Source: Gnomoniopsis sp. IMI 355080
Lineage: Eukaryota; Ascomycota; Sordariomycetes; Diaporthales; Gnomoniaceae
Direction of reading: 5' to 3'
DNA: 25,276 nucleotides
NCBI GenBank assembly: GCA_027946555.1
Contig: JAPEVC010000351.1
Span: forward strand, 1-25,276
Shown piece after piece: positions 9,874 through 20,771 of this stretch. Both the position numbers and the translations under genes were made by a program. The stretch's first letter is position 1. Every line of letters begins with the position of its first letter. The notes below the pieces were generated by a model. That model made no database searches, was not told where the DNA came from, and saw only the letters and a list, made by a program, of their open reading frames with translations.

Positions 9874-12163
9874 TCATGCCGCAGGAGCGGCAGCAACAGC
9901 TCGGGCGCCTGTGGGCAAGTCGAAAACTTTACCCGGATTCATTATCCATCTAATATCAGTCAGACAAGGTGTTCGGTGTCTTTTTCTTTCCTATGGGAAG
10001 CACTCACTTTGGATCAAGCGCGGTTTTGAGGTCCTTCATGAGATGTATTGCAGCTGGGCCAAGCTCGTCCACAAGACAGCTCTGGTTGGGTCAGCATAGT
10101 TCATCTATGGATATCAACCATGACCACACCAAATCTATTGACTTACCTTCTTCCCGAGACCTATTGCATGCTCTCCTGAGACTGTACCCTCCATTTCTAT
10201 CGCTCGGTCCATCATCTTGTGCACACAATCCATCACGGCTTGTGTTTGAGACTCGTTCTTCGGATCGTAGAAGATTGCCTCATGGAAGTTGCCGTCTCCA
10301 ACGTGGCCGACTATACTGCTGAAGATCCCGAGCTTACTGGCATCATCTTTAGATATATCTTTGCGGAAAGACAGGGTGTCAGTGTGTTGGAACCTTAGGC
10401 TGGACATGATGAGACATCGGGTGGTATTTACTGATGATCTCTGCAAGGCGAGAAATAGGGACGGCAACATCGGTCGACCACAAACTTTGACCCTTTGGTT
10501 TTATAGAAGTCATGGTCCACAGTGCCTCTTTCCTCGCCGACCACAGGTCAATCTCATCCTGCTTTGTTTTGGCAAAGAAGAAGTCGCCTGCATTGTACGC
10601 TTTGATAATGGATTCAACAGCAAGTATGTCGCCTTTGATGCTTTGCGTGGGGCCGGAGAATCTGTGACGAGTGAGTTTTGGCCAATAGAAATAATTTCGG
10701 ATGAACAGCTTGGACTGACTTGATGAACAATGTTGGCCTCTCATCCCATACCCGTTTTCGCACGGCAGCGCTTCCATGCTTATTCAGGACCCCCATCTGA
10801 ACATCGTCCATCAGCTCAAGAGCGGCAAGCTGGACACCGGACCGTATCAATCGAGTCGCAGCAGCTGCGGCGTCCTTGATTGTTGGAAAAGAGACCACGG
10901 CCACGCTTGTATCCTGTGGAATGACAGCAAGTTTTAACGTGATCTCGGTGACAAGACCCAACGTGCCCTCAGCTCCAACGAAAAGAGAGGTAAGGTTGTA
11001 ACCTGCAGAAGACTTTCTTGGTCTCTGTCTCGTCTTGATGATTCGACCGTCTGCCAGAACGACGGTGAGGTTGACCACCCAATCTTTCATCGTACCATAC
11101 CTGAAAGCGTTGGTTCCACTAATTTCTGCATAGTCAGTCCTGCGAAACTTCGGTAAAAGGTGTGACTCTAGGTGCTGGCCAGGCTTGAGCATACCTGCAA
11201 TTCGTAGACACCATACCGCCGACAGTGGCTGTTGGTGATGGGTCCAAAGGGAGGAAGAGGCCATCTTGTGCAATCTGCTTGTTTAGGTCCATCCAATTGA
11301 CGCCAGGCTGGACCACGACGTCCATACTTTGCAATGAATGGGTATCAGTATGATAGCAGACGAGCTGGAGACGAGTCTGAGATGCTTGATTTGAGACTTA
11401 CTCTTCTGGGTGGAAGGACACGACTTTGTCCATATATATGAAATCCACACATATGCCGCTGTAAGGAGAAGAGAAGTTGCCTTCGACCGAGGATCCTGCC
11501 CCAAACGGGACTATTTACTAGAATCAGCTCAATTCCATGTGTTGTCATGCTTTAAATGAGGCCGTGATCGGTATTTACCCATAGGCGTATTGTACTTTGT
11601 GCAGATTTGGGCAATCTTGCATACGTCCTCAGTTGTCCTTGGGTAAGTAATAGCCACAGGTCGTCCAGTGGAGTTCGAGGTGGACCAGTCTGAATGACCG
11701 TGAGCCTCAATTACATCTGCATCCAGACTCACGGCGTCACTGCCTAGTAGCGACTCGATCTCCCGCACGGCCTGGCATGAATATCCTTTGTGAGTGAAAT
11801 ACGCATCTTACAATGACAGGGGCAACTCCTTACCTTCAGCATGGTATCTCGGGAAGCGTACTGGATGCTTTTGGACTTGGAGCTATCCCTGGACCCAAGA
11901 AAGAGACCTAGCGAGAGGCCTGCGAGTCCAGTAGCAGCAATCACTCCCCAGACCTTTGAATCGATGGCGATCGAACTTCGACCGCTTGCCTGCTTGCTGG
12001 TAGAAGAGGTGGAGGCCTGCTGGCTGAAATACCTTCGTGAGCCTGCAATTGTGGGGCCACATCTCCCAAGCTTTGTGGACTTGAGCCGCAATTTTTTTGC
12101 GCCAGTCGACACCGAGTTGAACGCTGTTCTCGATATAAGGCGGAACATGGCGACGGATCCCAT
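9874..12163 (-). CDS. DLD1: Mitochondrial D-lactate dehydrogenase (cytochrome)
   Basis: FAD enzyme that oxidises D-lactate to pyruvate and passes electrons to cytochrome c, in the inner membrane/intermembrane space. Nine exons: 11834-12163, 11579-11771, 11402-11510, 11195-11326, 10720-11118, 10432-10661, 10147-10358, 10008-10081, 9874-9949. All phases agree, giving 584 aa, the usual size. Residues 1-48 are basic and Ser/Thr-rich like a mitochondrial presequence; 71-90 form one membrane segment. The FAD-binding type-4 domain follows, with VPFGAGSSVEGN, DPSPTATVGGMVSTNCSGTN and AGYNLTSLFVGAEGTLGLVTE-like stretches. The C-terminal domain has GHVGDGNFHEAI and GEHAIGLGKK, with histidines expected at the active site, and ends near WIMNPGK. 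The first ATG (12163) is used; a second, five codons in, is possible. One exon-6 to exon-7 junction was placed by frame and family alignment. Glycolate oxidase-like relatives share the fold. Confidence 0.94.
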
Positions 12164-12255
12164 ATACTGCCACCAGAATTATCTCATTCGAATTGTTGTT
12201 GTTTCTCCGCAGCTGCAGAACACTCAGAAATCCACATGACGGCACCCAAGACTGG

Positions 12256-12327
12256 AAACGGTTGGAGGAGCCGGGCCCGGAACAGGCCCGGAACAGGCCC
12301 GGGATTGTGTGGGTCCACCAACCGTTT
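12256..12327. repeat. Inverted repeat enclosing 11-bp tandem repeats
   Basis: A perfect 10-bp inverted repeat, AAACGGTTGG at 12256-12265 and CCAACCGTTT at 12318-12327, encloses 52 bp. Inside, the 11-bp unit GGCCCGGAACA occurs twice (12274-12284, 12285-12295), with a third partial copy ending in GGCCCGGG (12296-12303). It lies 93-164 nt upstream of the D-lactate dehydrogenase ATG. It could be a promoter element, a hairpin in the leader, or a small mobile-element remnant. Confidence 0.8.
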
Positions 12328-13889
12328 AGGGGCCGGCATGAAGGGACGGGAGACCAATGTGAGCAATTTCGAATTGCAGCTTGCTTCTGCAAGCCATGCT
12401 ACAGCTTTAAAATGTTCTTCTGCTTTTTACATATTCCCAAGGTTATCAGTTTTCACATTGTGGAAAGGTTGAATGAAAAGCGAATATATGGCAATACATT
12501 GCAAACCAGTGCTGTGGCAGTTTTAACATTTACGGGAAATACAGGAGTCAAGAGTAATTACGTAGAACAACTGAAAGAGCGGAAAAGGTAAGTAATAAAC
12601 TCGTCTTGAATAGACTTAAATGACAGATTTCCAAGCAGATGACAGTCATCTAAATTCGTGGTCAATCAAAGGTATTCTTAGAAGTTGAAGCCCCTTCACA
12701 TCTGATAAGCTGGGCGAGGTTCTGTACCTAGGTACTCTTATCTGTACATTTCTTTTGTGCGCCAAAGGCTGTCAATGATTCACCTCAACAATGTAGACTT
12801 GTCAAATCCAGAAGTTCATGTATCACTTGAGCATGCTCAGTAGTTTGGCAGTCAATAACCACGGTTGGCAGACTGCCTAGGTAGACTCACAGATTGGTTT
12901 TCGATCATAAAGGCCCAAGCATATCTTCTTTTGATAGAGGATCCAAAATCTATATCTTTCTTCTCGTCAGTATCAGAGTGAGGTCGCTAAGCACATCATT
13001 TGTAAAGCAGCAATACTGCATCACAGATTGAAGCTGGATCGCTAAGACGTTATAGAAAGGATTTTTGTCGAGACTTCTGCATCATTGCTTGCGATCTTGG
13101 CTGTGATGGCAAATCCAAGTATGTCTTGCATTGCATGCTAATGTCAAGCAGGTATATTTCAGCAAGCAATCAGCAACCTGAAGTCCTATAAAACAACTCT
13201 ATCATATTCCAATTCTTGTGCATAAGGCCTTGAGCTTTCTCGGTGCCTCTCCCAGCTTCTGTTCTAGAGCAGCACAATCCACATCTGTCAGAGTTCACTG
13301 GCCAGCTTCTGATGACCTCGTCACAAGGTGTGTTGGTGGTGAAATGAACTTCAGGCCTACCCTCTAGAGATCCCGGGCATATCGTTGAAGAAGCCAAAGA
13401 GGATTCCAACGAGGAAGCACTACAGCGATGAAGAAAGTGCCTCCACTTTGAGAGACAGCTCAATGTAATTACTTGGTCTTTGTGAGATTTTTGCATTCTT
13501 CCACGCTTCCAAACCTGTCACCATCTTCCATTCCTCTACGCTTCACCGTTTGGTCGGTCCTCAACACTCTCTGTGCCTTTGAATCCAGAACGCCGTTCAT
13601 CAGGTAAAAAGCCCTTGGGTGATGCCCGTTCTTGATTCACCTTCCGCTTCGCCTGTCACGATCTTCGTCCCCTTTCTTCACACCTTCTCGTTCCTCATCA
13701 TGCTAAATGATCTGTTTGATCAATAACTGTCTTCGTGTCTGCACATGCTCATGCGCACTTACAAGACAGCTTGGCTCTGTCAGGCCCTTTTCATTCCTTC
13801 GTAGGAGTATCTGCTTTGCTGACTCTTCAAATATACAAGGGACCTTTCCAACAGATCTCCTGTGCTTCGCAACGCTTCCACTTCTCATC
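12328..13889. other. Divergent region upstream of dehydrogenase and 2EXR-like genes
   Basis: About 1.56 kb, more AT-rich than neighbouring genes between 12400 and 13200, with no coding stretch I can support. It contains GTACCTAGGTAC (12724-12735) and CCTAGG (12876-12881). From 13500 to the ATG at 13890 it is strongly pyrimidine-rich (CTTC/TTCC runs), as usual for fungal promoters and leaders. Short upstream ATG frames at 13700 and 13746 would lie in the leader if transcription starts before them. Confidence 0.55.
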
Positions 13890-15105
13890 ATGGAGACCTT
13901 TCCTCCCTTCCCCATGGAGATCATTTACATGATCTTCTTGCAACTGCTGCTGGCTGATGCGCCCCGTATCTTTCACCTCAAACGCAAGCAGAATCGCGTC
14001 ACCGCTTACCACGATATTGACTTCTACGGCAACTTGGACATCACTCAGCCCGTCGTCACTGGCCTCAACCGCCACTTTCGCAACTGGGCCAAAAAGTACT
14101 ACGTCCTCGTCTTCGCCCCCACTGCCAGGGCTCCCAATGGCTACACCATTGGTGGTCTCTGGATCCGCCGAGGCATCGACCTGGTCTACATCGACAAGGC
14201 CTTCTGCGCATCGAGCCTGTGGATGGCCGCCCAAGTCAGCTTTGTGAATGTCACGAGCATCGCTGTCGACGCCACGCTCCTCAACGACGCACTCGGCCGC
14301 CCTGGTTACCGCTCTCTGATGGACGAAGTCCTCGCCTATTTTCGCAACGTCGAGCACCTGGTTTTCATGGCGCCTACACGCAAGAACCCTCATCGCAACT
14401 ACTACCGGGGCCTACGTCTGGTTGATGAAGAGGAGGATGAAGCTCAAAAACAATTGGCCTGTAAGCACTTTATTTTCCCTTCCATTCCAGAGGTTCTCAT
14501 GTGTACTGACCTCTCTGTTCCCAATCGAAGTTGCCAATTTCTACCACTGCGGCGCGATCGTGACGAATAGATCACTTTCTACTGTTATGGTCGCTCGTTC
14601 GCCAGAGGCAAAGTTTGGCACCACCATCAGAACACGTCTGCACGTGAATGATAGGCTCCTCAGGACGCTCATGCTTGGTGCTCCGCTGAATATCATCATC
14701 TTCCAACGTCAGGGTATGCGGGTTCCTTCAAAGAACAGTGAGTCTTGAGATCTGCAACCTATCATCTTCAGAAGATCGCAGGCGCTAATTCGGTGTGATT
14801 AAGCTGTGACTGGCCCTGGAAGATCTCAGAACAACGCTGTAGGTGCTCCAAAGCCTTCCCATGAACTTGTCGTTGCTTCCGTACAATACGCTTGGGATAT
14901 AAGAAGACCTTCGAATTATTGGCTGACTTCTGCGTAGCTGAGCAAGATTGCCTCTCGCGGCCGCCCCGTGCCCATGTCAGGCATCTCTGCGCCCGAGCTT
15001 CTCGATCTTGTTGAAGAGTCCAAGACTAAGTCGAGACCACTAAAGGCCCACGCCGCCGACTATACCGGATTGCTTCAATCTCAGGTCAGAAGCATGATCT
15101 GGTAG
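13890..15105 (+). CDS. 2EXR/F-box-like protein of unknown function
   Basis: Four exons are proposed: 13890-14460, 14531-14737, 14804-14838 and 14938-15105, giving 326 aa. The N-terminus (FPPFPMEIIYMIFLQLLL) resembles the start of fungal 2EXR or F-box-like domains. The next 100 residues fit the 2EXR layout: an RNRVTAYH-type strand, a GLNRHFRNWAKKYY helix, then a strand ending in GIDLVYID. Middle and C-terminal parts have no domain I recognise. The first intron is solid (GTAAGC donor, CTGAC branch, AAG acceptor; splicing at the earlier CAG would create a stop). The 35-nt third exon and its flanking introns rest on frame continuity and donor/acceptor quality and are less certain. The ATG at 13890 is the first that directly opens this frame. 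2EXR proteins form large expanded families in filamentous ascomycetes with no known function. Confidence 0.7.
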
Positions 15106-15966
15106 TGGTGGACTCAAGGGCTGTGGGTGATTCATGCATGGAGAAAGGGAAGGGGCACTCACATCTCTATTTTGAGAGACTGGAAGATGGCCAAATGGCA
15201 AGGGGCTGGATTTTTGATATTCATGTCTCATAGGACCGGAACAAACGCTCCTGTTTGCCTGGGGAGCTGATACCTAAACCGTATACTTTAATACAGGTAC
15301 CTAGGTAGTTTAGTAGTCACGTATGGCGGCGATGGGAAGCGTCAGAGGTGTATTGCTATGGCGGGATGGATCATGGTGACTATCTCTGAACTTCCACTCA
15401 TCTTGACATGGGTTCGGATAGCTTGATGGGAAGAGTTTACGAAATCGAAGATACCTCGGTGACTTGTCTCCGGTATGCTTGTAGATTTAACCTCAAGTTA
15501 GTTGCCATACCTCAGTACGGGCTCTACTCACACTTTGAAAACGTATTCTCAGCTGACAAAGATTCGTGTTATTGTCCCTACAACGTGCACCTCATCACAC
15601 AATGTCTCTTGAGAAGCCCGCACATTCCTCCATCATCATGAAGGCCTTGAGCAAAGATCTGCTTGACACTGCTGGTCGTCTTGGCGCTTGGGAGCGCTAA
15701 GTGCATTGTTAAGACGAGCCATGCTGCCCGCCCCCTCCCCCAAGAAAAGAAGGAATCAAACCGAGACGCATGTTCTGATACCCAAGTATCAGACCGAGGC
15801 TTCAATATCGTCGTGGTTGCATTATACCTAGTGTTTATGTACGGAACTTGGTAGAGGGCCAAAGATGACAACCAGAGTGCGAAGAGCTAGCCCACACAGC
15901 TTGACGTATGACCTGCCAGCCCGCCCGGGGGGCCGGGCTCCTTCTCAGGCCAAAGACCTCATGGTC
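15106..15966. other. Convergent 3' region between 2EXR-like and transcription factor genes
   Basis: Contains the 3' flanks of both genes. A short open frame (minus, 15578-15871) has no domain or convincing start. GGTACCTAGGTA occurs at 15296-15307. No gene is supported. Confidence 0.55.
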
Positions 15967-18849
15967 TTATAGAAAATGTGGCCCGGATGATGAGGGCCCA
16001 AAACCGGCTAGCGAACATCCTGTCCTCGCCCATGAGCGGAAATTGGTAGAGCCTGCAGCTTCACTTCGTTCAGAGTCATACTGAGGATAAGGCCAGCCTT
16101 GTCTCGATATCTCCGGGCCCGTGTGAGAATCTTTAGCTTGTGGCTCCAGCATGGCCTTTGCCCCCGTGGTATGCTCTCGGCCCAGCAGTAAAGAGTCTAT
16201 GCGGTCCTGTACATGATCCATTAGAATAACCAGTCAAGAAAAGCTACCAGCAGGGAATCTGTCGTCGTTCGAAGTTGTGATGGTAGGAGAAAAAACTAAC
16301 CCAGTCAACGCCATCGGTCAAGACGTTGTCCAAAGCTCCTGTTACAGTATGGTCCTTTCGCTTTCCGAGATTGTCTAGCCACTCAAAATTCCACTCTATC
16401 GAGTGGCTCTTACTAGGGGCCTTCTCTGGAGCCGCAGCAGGATTGACTGCTGACCAGCTTGGTTGGAGCAGTGGCGCCTCACTATTTCCCACAGATCTAG
16501 GGGAGTCTGTCTCGTCACGAAAGGTTCCAGAGCCAGAGAAATTGGCGTCATCAGTGAGCGCTGGTCTCGCTGACGGCGGGCTTTTTCCGGGAGGATATAT
16601 TTTGGAGAGGATGCCTTCTATGATATCAGAAGCATGTGCAGCTTCCTTGGAGCGGTGTGCTGTCTTGCTCCAGATCGTACGTGCCCTAGTAAGCGCGTTG
16701 ACTTTGCGGTCGTGCTCTTTAGGGTTGCTGCATGCCGCCCAGATAGTGTCAGCAACTCAACGGTGGCTTAGTGAAGATGTCACATACCTCTTGCGCGATT
16801 CATTGATCAAGTCCAAGCAGATACACATCGCCGCCAGGAGAAAATCATGATATCCTGTTGGATTTGTGAACATGTACCGTTTCTCATAGAGCCGGCCGCC
16901 TTCATCGCTGTGCTCGTCAAATTCGGCCTGTAAATCAAGCAGTCGCATAGATGCCTCGCGACAAGCCAGACGCGATCCATCGTACATTATGCCCTCAAAG
17001 GTCAAATAGCGACGGTGCAATACACACATACATTTGAGGTACAATATTTCGCAAAGCATCCGCCGCATGATGACATCCTGATCGTTCACCAGTCAGCGTT
17101 GAGCTCCCTCTAGAGTGACACGGAGACCTCTAGACATGAGTCTCACTATGCGCTCCTTTAATCCTTTAGATACCTCATGGACCTGCCATAGTCAGGATTT
17201 CCAGCATTCTACTTCAGAACTCGACGTACCGGGACATCTGCGAAACCACTTTCGCGAACTGGTCGGTATCTCAGACTTGGCGGAACGTCTTCGTGTAACG
17301 ATCTCAATTCACTATCAAGTATCCGTACGTCGCCATATGACGGTACCTTGACAGAAAGGGCCAGTTGAATTACACGTCGAAGCAGCTTGACCTGCCTAGC
17401 TCCAAAGACGAAGCCCAGAATCGGAGTGAATTGCAACGTGGATCTCACTTGTGGCAGAGCACTTATATCCTCACTGAACTCTTCGTCGCGTAGATTCGAT
17501 GGCAATTGCGTATCAACCATGTCGCCGTGAATAATGGGCGGCACACCATGTTGAAAGCTGTACACAACGTCGAAATACTCAAGACGCACATGTCAATACG
17601 AAGTAAAACTCACGTTCAGAATGCTTTGCGCTCATAGCTGGCAGCAACTCACTTCAAGAGAGGCCCAAACCCTTCGCCGCATCTCTGCATCGAATGCTGA
17701 GATCGCAGAACCATTGCTATTGCGGACCAAGTAGGATGCATCACGGTGGTATCCCATCTGCTGTGCAAGTCTGACGGCAGTCCCAATCATGTGCCAGCAG
17801 ATAGGTTCGGTGTCTCTTTTCTGTAAGACAAGGTGCATTCCAAAGATAAGCGTGGCTTCGACGGAGTATGGCTTCCCTAGGAGGTAGTCGCCTGCTAGGA
17901 GGCATTGATAGGCCATGGAGCTAAGAACAACAATCTTGCTCCTGGTATCCGCGGCAAGTGTGTTGGATTCGTCATCGTTTCCCAGCGTCTTTGAAACTTG
18001 TTGAAAAACAGATGTGGACAATATTGAAAAGAGAAGACTTATCCAGAGGAGGCTGGTGGTGCCGGGCGCCAGCCAGAACCTCTCGTAAGTCCTCTGGAAT
18101 TGGCCCGTGTGGATGCATAGTGGTACCATGTATGTCTGTTGAAAGTAAAATGTAAGAATACTATCACACTCGGCTCTTGTGGGTAGAATTTTCATGATCT
18201 CTTGGATAGTGATGGGCGTCTCTGGCGCAAATGACGGGTCATTGGCCCTCACTCGGCCCTGCTGCCGTGGCGAGGTGGCCGCGGCTACCGCAGGTCGTTC
18301 TGCATCTTGGACACATCCCTGAAGCTCACGAATACACTCCAGGACAGCCTGATAGTTTGTCGCCCCCACAAAGTGAACCTCGTTGTCATCCCTACTCAAA
18401 TGGTCGCCACCCGCAGGCTCCTGGGCTGTTGACCGAAAAGAGCCGCCGGCAGGTGATGGAGCCGACCTTGACGTGGCTCTGGATCGCACCTCGCTCGGTG
18501 TATCCTCATCCGGTTGGCTTTGAGACATGAAGCCCTGGACCAGGTTCTCAAGCATCGCCAGCTTGGTCTGCATCTCCCGCTTCGGCAGCGGGCTCACTTG
18601 CCCCGAATCCCTTGCATTGCTACCAGCACCTCCTCCTTTTGCGCCAGCGTGAAATGTACAACCACTTTCTTCGTGCCGTCTCACACACGAGGCACAAGGC
18701 TGCTGGCGGTCGCACTTGAGCTTTCGATTCCGGCAGGGTAGGCAAGAGACCACTTGGCGGTTACGCTTAATGACCTTCCGGTTATGGTCGGAGGGCGAGG
18801 CAAGCCGAAAGACGCCTGTGTAGCCTGAGACATCGCCTTTGCTGGGCAT
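15967..18849 (-). CDS. Zn2Cys6 fungal transcription factor
   Basis: Five exons, 17653-18849, 17230-17577, 16788-17077, 16301-16727 and 15967-16206, join in frame to give 833 aa. The binuclear zinc cluster lies at 36-64: cysteines 36, 39, 46, 52, 55 and 64, spaced x2, x6, x5, x2, x8, with basic residues between the second and third. A short heptad-like stretch (about 95-108) may dimerise it. A Ser/Pro-rich linker follows, then a fungal-specific transcription factor middle domain from about 213 (ITIQEIMKILPTRAECDSIL, later GTAVRLAQQMGYHRD and RRRVWASLE). The C-terminus ends with a DW-D-RID motif region and a polar tail. It should be a nuclear regulator; its targets are unknown. The ATG at 18849 is the only one ahead of the zinc cluster in this frame. 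The second intron (17078-17229, 152 nt) is longer than the others and might hide a small exon. Confidence 0.92.
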
Positions 18850-19383
18850 CGTGAAATTGAAAGCGAGAAATGGAGGGTTAGAAAATGATGCAAACAAAAG
18901 AACTAATCAGGGAGATATTTATGTCCGGGTCGGACTGCAGCGGTCGACACGGGGAATTCCCTGGGTAGTGCAACTTTCGGGGATGGTTTTCGGAGTTTGC
19001 CGGATTTATCACGCGGCTATTCTCGATAAAGGTCAACATGATATTCAACATATGAAATGAAAGTAAAAGTACGCACAGATAAAAAAGAAAAGGCACATCA
19101 AACAAATTTGGCAAGCAAAGCCCACTACCAGGGCAGAGAAGAGACAAAGAAAAGCAAGATTGTGGACTCCCAAGGCCCAGTAGGTACTTTGTGGGGTCAG
19201 TCCTGAGGAAGAGGAAAGGGATCACATGGAGATGTGTCACACTCCTGGTCAACAATTAAATGGGCAAGTTTCACTATGCTGTCTGTCCTAGAATCCCTGA
19301 TCATCTTACCCCCATAGGAACAGCTTACAGCATCCGCTCAACAAAGATATACAAGAAACAGAAAAGCAAGGCCCTCGGCACCT
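18850..19383. other. Transcription factor promoter and transacylase 3' flank
   Basis: A 534-nt gap between two minus-strand genes. It includes a direct CGG-N7-CGG pair (18931-18943), a zinc-cluster-type site, 82-94 nt upstream of the transcription factor ATG. An A/G-rich tract runs from about 19070 to 19160. No gene is seen. Confidence 0.6.
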
Positions 19384-20771
19384 TCAAGGATTATCACCAA
19401 TAATCCTTTCCTCCTCCTCTAACATAGGATCCGTCTCTTCCAATCCCCTCAACACCTCCTGTATTTCAGAAGGATCAGTGATAGCCCACACGCCGCCGCC
19501 CTTGACAGCGTCCGTCCCCCTCATACCAACCTCCTTGCCCACCAAATTTCGACCGACCTTGCCCGGGCCAATTCCGATCCACCGCCTCACCTTCTCCTGC
19601 TGGTCCAGATACTTGATACTATCCCACCACCTCACCGTCTCCAGACACGACCGCGCCACAAGATCCTTCAGCTCCGTCTTGCTACCAAATGGCCGTGCCG
19701 TGACATTGCTCACACACCTGACCTTGCCCGGAAACGTCACCATGTCCTCCGCCTCCCGGCCCTTGACGCGACTCTTACCCGCCAAGATCCGCTGCATCGT
19801 TCCCACCGCAGGCCGCATGAGGGGCGAGTGGAATGGACTGTCACTGTTTAGCCGTACAGCGCGCGGATCGTGCCCAAGGAACTGCCGCACGTGCGCCATC
19901 AGCGACTTGATGCGCTCAATCGACCCGCTGAGCACAATCTGGTTCTTGCTGTTGACGTTGGCGATCAGCACCTGATCGATGGGTGGGACCTCGGAGTCGG
20001 CGCCGCTGTCGGACTTATCGCTGCTCGGCCTGACAAAGTTGTTCACCGTGTCGATTAGCCCGGGCAGATAGGACGGCTCTGTGACGATCGCCACCATCCC
20101 GTATTCCCCGCCGTACTCCTGCTTCGCCGCCGCGGTCGCCGCCGCCATGCTCTCGGCTCGCTTCTTGACCAGGTATAGGCTATCCTCGAAAGTGACAAAG
20201 CCGCTCGCCACCAACGCCGCAAACTCGCCGAGCGAGTGGCCAAGCGTGAAGTCTATGCGCTCGGCCACGTTGAAGCCGAACTCGCGCTCCATGATGCGTA
20301 GTATTATGATCGAGGTGGCCATAATGGCGGGCTGGGCGTGGGGTGTGGAGGACAGAAGGGAGTTGGGACCCTCGGCGATAATGCGCGTGAGCGAGTAGCC
20401 CATGGTGGAATCGATTTCGTCGACAATGGGCGCGGCGGTGCGTGGGAAGGCCGTGAGCCAAGGTGTAAGCATGCCTACTTTTTGGACGCCTTGACCTGTG
20501 ATAGAAAGAGACATGTGTCAATGCAGAACTCGAAAGATTGCTAGGCAGAGGTAATCTGATCTGTACCTGGGAAGAACAACGCCGTCTTGGGCCTCGTCGG
20601 CCGGTTGTAGGCGCGACGGCTCTGCTGTTGTCCTGGACATGTTCGATCCGCATATATAGTCCCGGATGTTGCTCCATTCGATATTTCCCCTGTTCTCGCA
20701 AAGAAACACCCCAATGATCGTCGGCGCATCGACGCGCGCAAGGGCGAACTTGACACCAGCGTCCTCTTCAT
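19384..20771 (-). CDS. MCT1: Mitochondrial malonyl-CoA:ACP transacylase
   Basis: Transfers the malonyl group from malonyl-CoA to mitochondrial acyl carrier protein for type II fatty acid synthesis, the route to octanoyl-ACP and lipoate. Two exons, 20567-20771 and 19384-20495, give 438 aa; the intron starts GTACAG and ends CACAG, splitting the glycine of the PGQG motif. The N-terminus (about 1-55) is rich in Arg and Ser with no acidic run, fitting a mitochondrial presequence. The transacylase domain starts at TALFFPGQG (about 63-71), with the nucleophile in GHSLGEF (Ser156), the histidine in DSPFHSPLM (His291) and the late GIGPGKVGRNLV motif. A single stand-alone domain argues against a polyketide synthase fragment. 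The ATG at 20771 is the first in frame ahead of the presequence. Confidence 0.93.

Noticed and set aside
13827..14393. 188-codon minus-strand open frame
   Set aside because: Antisense to exon 1 of the 2EXR-like gene. It lacks a recognisable domain and is rich in residues expected from reverse reading of GAC/GCC-rich codons.
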